Source of the DNA: Prinia subflava
Taxonomy: Eukaryota > Chordata > Aves > Passeriformes > Cisticolidae
Length of the DNA: 64,000 nt
Assembly (NCBI RefSeq): GCF_021018805.1
Contig: NC_086248.1
Coordinates: 93,393,239-93,457,238 of the forward strand
Reading direction: 5' to 3'
How positions within the stretch are numbered: position 1 is the first letter of the stretch; every line of letters starts with the position of its first letter. Of the stretch, positions 61,637-64,000 are shown one piece after another. The notes under the pieces were generated by a model. That model was not told the DNA's origin. It was given only the letters and a program-made list of their open reading frames with translations, and ran no database searches. The position numbers and the translations under genes were made by a program.

Positions 61637-64000
61637 CTTCTGTACAGTTCAGTAGTAAAGGTTTAACAATGAAGATTAAAGATATATCAAAGGTTCACTT
61701 CAGAATCTTGATAATGAATGTTCCCTTAGTCTCATGACATGCAAGAGTTAAATTCAAAAAATTAAAGATTCTATGATTTTACTTTTTAGGAGTTGGAAGT
61801 AAAAAAAAAAGAAAAAAAACCCACCACAAGATTCACCTGACAGTCTTTAGATAGGAAGCACTGCCATTATTAATGACCAGTGGATAAAATAGCTCCCTCA
61901 TCAGGAGATCACATGTACTGAGCACTTGCTGCAGCACTATTGCACAGGAGTTGAGTACCCGCTGTACGGCGGATGCAGGGCTGACATAACCAGAGAAGGC
62001 AGTATGGCACAGTCCAGACACTCTGATAAATGGCACCACGCCTCTGTTGTGCTGCAAACTTCCTGGAGAAACCTTGCAGTGCTTCCTGTTTCCCATGACT
62101 AGAGTAGGGAGAGCAATCAGGTGTCTTCTGGCTCTCTGAACATTTTCCCAGTATGGAGATCCAGACTTCCTGGTCTTTAGTTCCCAATATTCCTTTGCTG
62201 AAATCTGCACTACATTTTCTCATCTTCCATTTGTCCAGCAATGAGATCAATTTAAAGGCTTTTTAACACAGCACATCAGTTTGATACTTTCATATTTGAT
62301 GTCCTTTAGAACTCATGAGCAAATACCAAAGTACCAATAATTGGTTGCTGTTTCATCCATTTTTCCTAAAATCTTTTTCAATAGCATGTTTATTTAAAAT
62401 AATTCACCCACAGACAGCAACAGATATTGAAACCTTCCATGATACTTCCAAAGTCCCATGATACTGAACACCAAGCCAAAGAATTCACCAAACTTTTCTC
62501 CCATGGCCTTATCTTCTTTGAGCTTTCCCTTACACCATGACCAGGGGTTCTGGTTCCTCCAAGATGCTTAAAGGGCCCTCCCTTCATGAACCCATGAAGG
62601 ATATTCCCTAGATTAGACCATGGTGTTTTCTGAGCCATCAACCCTTGAATTAAGCACACATTACAAAGACAAAGAAAAAAAAAGAAGTGTGTTTTAAAGT
62701 GGAATGAACTATTTTTCAACACACCATGAGATTTAAATCCACTACCTAAACTTTCAGTCAGTATCCACAGGCATTCAGTACTCAGAGAACTTTCTAAACT
62801 GTGCAATAAAATGCAATACTTCTCTACAGAGTCAAATCCTGAGGTCCTAATTAAAAACAAAACAAACCAAAAGCATATCTGATTTCAGTGGCATTTGTTT
62901 CTACCTAAACATGGTCAATGCAACCTCTCCCCAAAAAACCCTAGGTTTTTATGTTTCTTGCAGGCAAGAAACATAACAAAGCAGAATCTTACTTAGGATT
63001 TCAGGATTGGGTCCCACACTGTTTTCTACTTGAAGTTTGGCATTATAAAATAATTATATCAGGACTGTGACCTTTGGTGCCAAGTTTCAGCCTGAAGCTG
63101 AGTTATTAAGTGTAAGGGGTGGAAAAGTAAGGTATTTATAATGGCTCTGGTGGTATAACCTTCATTAGAACAGCAGCGTGGATGGAGCTGCTATCAGAAA
63201 GACTTCTAAGTTGGTGGGTGAAATTATAATTTCTGTCATGTAGCACCTTGAGGCAAATTTTAAAACAATTATTTGTGAATGCTACAAAGACATTATCCTA
63301 CAGCATTCTCATCAATAATACAGCCCCCCAAACTGGTTCAGAAGAGGGGAAAATGCTGTGATTCCAATTAAAGACAATAAACTGCACAGGCTTTATTATA
63401 TCTCAGGTATCCCATGAGCCTATACCCTAGAAATGCCTTTTTTTTGCTCTCTGATGACAGATATGTATTAAAATGTCCTCTTGTTCACCCAAACTGGTTT
63501 TTTTTTCCAAGCTTTTTCTTTTATGGAGGATAAACAAGCAAAATTCATATTCAGCCCAGCACCTGCCAAGGCTGTCAGCTGTAGTGTTTGTCATATTTCA
63601 ATCAAAGCTGAAGCCAGCCAGTCATTTTTATACTGCACAATCCCTACATACTCGAGGACCAGAATTAATGAATTAGCTATTGATTAAATTCCACTCTAGC
63701 AAATCCACCGTGGCAAATAAATGAACTACCCGGGGCACATGTAGGCCACGGCCAGACATGTCCGGGCAATCGATCAGTAGTTAGTATTCTTTTGGGATAT
63801 AAGAACAGCTGATGATAATATGACATGTAGGAAAAGGCAATGTAGAAACAGAGTCTGTTTCTGGCTGAGCAGATTATAAAGTAGGAAGGCATTTTTGATC
63901 CTTTTGCATTCATGTGTTATGACATATTTAGTCTATATATAATAGCAGAAACATGCATAAGTGTTTGCAGTACAGACAAGTACAGAAAATACAGACAAAG

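Larger units (their letters stand above)
1..64000 (-). other. USH2A: USH2A gene segment, human exon equivalents 48-61 with introns
   Basis: The whole window lies inside one minus-strand gene. Fourteen exons between 58822 and 13161 join in phase into 903 uninterrupted codons that read as usherin: FnIII modules with the PNG turn and the L-x-P-(F/Y)-x-x-Y motif, plus a cysteine-doublet block. Usherin is a single-pass membrane protein. Its long isoform (about 5,200 residues in humans) sits at the periciliary membrane of photoreceptors and in the ankle links of hair-cell stereocilia, where it works with ADGRV1 and whirlin. The recalled human exon sizes and phases match exons 48 to 61, about residues 3124 to 4022. 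The laminin N-terminal, LamG, transmembrane and PDZ-binding parts lie outside the window. The 14 exons span only 45.7 kb, which fits a compact avian locus. Confidence 0.95.
58823..64000 (-). other. USH2A: Intron 47, 3' part (partial)
   Basis: I see no exon here. It contains an A21 run (59268-59288), a perfect 9-bp inverted repeat (60043-60070), a GC-richer patch (about 60880-61215) of unknown nature, and a T-rich tract (61610-61636). The exon upstream of exon 48 must end in phase 2 and is probably beyond 64000. One weak candidate at 61837-61961 was considered and rejected. Confidence 0.7.

Noticed and set aside
61837..61961. Possible upstream exon (minus strand) with a cag|gtgaat donor and a phase-2 end that would fit exon 48
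   Set aside because: The reading frame is open, but the peptide (…FYPLVINNGSASYLKTV) lacks FnIII features. The only phase-0 acceptor (gtacag) has no pyrimidine tract, and the length (125 bp) differs from the 113 bp recalled for human exon 47. RNA data would settle it.
62946..63010. Possible short exon end reading KLQVENSVGPNPEIL before a gtaaga
   Set aside because: The end phase is 1, whereas exon 48 needs 2. A stop lies just upstream, with no acceptor in between.

Overview
The window is vertebrate nuclear DNA, almost certainly from a bird. It holds 14 consecutive internal coding exons of one gene, all on the minus strand and separated by AT-rich introns. Four stretches resemble the avian retroposon CR1, and one of them keeps a readable piece of the CR1 reverse-transcriptase ORF. 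There is no bacterial or viral gene organisation, no operon, and no second gene that I can support.

The gene is USH2A (usherin), a very large protein of photoreceptors and cochlear hair cells. Transcription runs from high to low coordinates. Exon lengths and phases match, as I recall them, human exons 48 to 61. Twelve of the 14 lengths are identical. The exon corresponding to human 50 is 3 bases longer, and that for human 52 is 12 bases longer. All 14 junctions are canonical AG/GT, phases agree at every join, and the 2,710 coding bases are free of stops, so this stretch looks intact and functional.

Layout, 5' to 3' along the gene: 64000-58823 is the end of intron 47. Exons 48 to 52 (58822 to 39299) encode the first half of a fibronectin type III (FnIII) fold followed by a cysteine-rich block with 13 Cys-Cys doublets. 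Exons 52 end to 61 (39299 to 13161) encode the second half of that FnIII fold and then a run of further FnIII modules. 13160-1 is the beginning of intron 61, with no exon found.

The introns hold CR1 fragments (38.7, 52.1, 56.2 and 57.7 kb), a probable solo LTR with an internal 29-bp tandem array (24.2-24.7 kb), homopolymer runs of 51 T and 44 A, a few microsatellites, a small CpG cluster, and several blocks that look like candidate conserved non-coding elements. I did not find an undescribed biological system. The most interesting points are the cysteine-doublet block apparently inserted inside one FnIII domain, the exon-phase architecture, and the odd intronic repeats.
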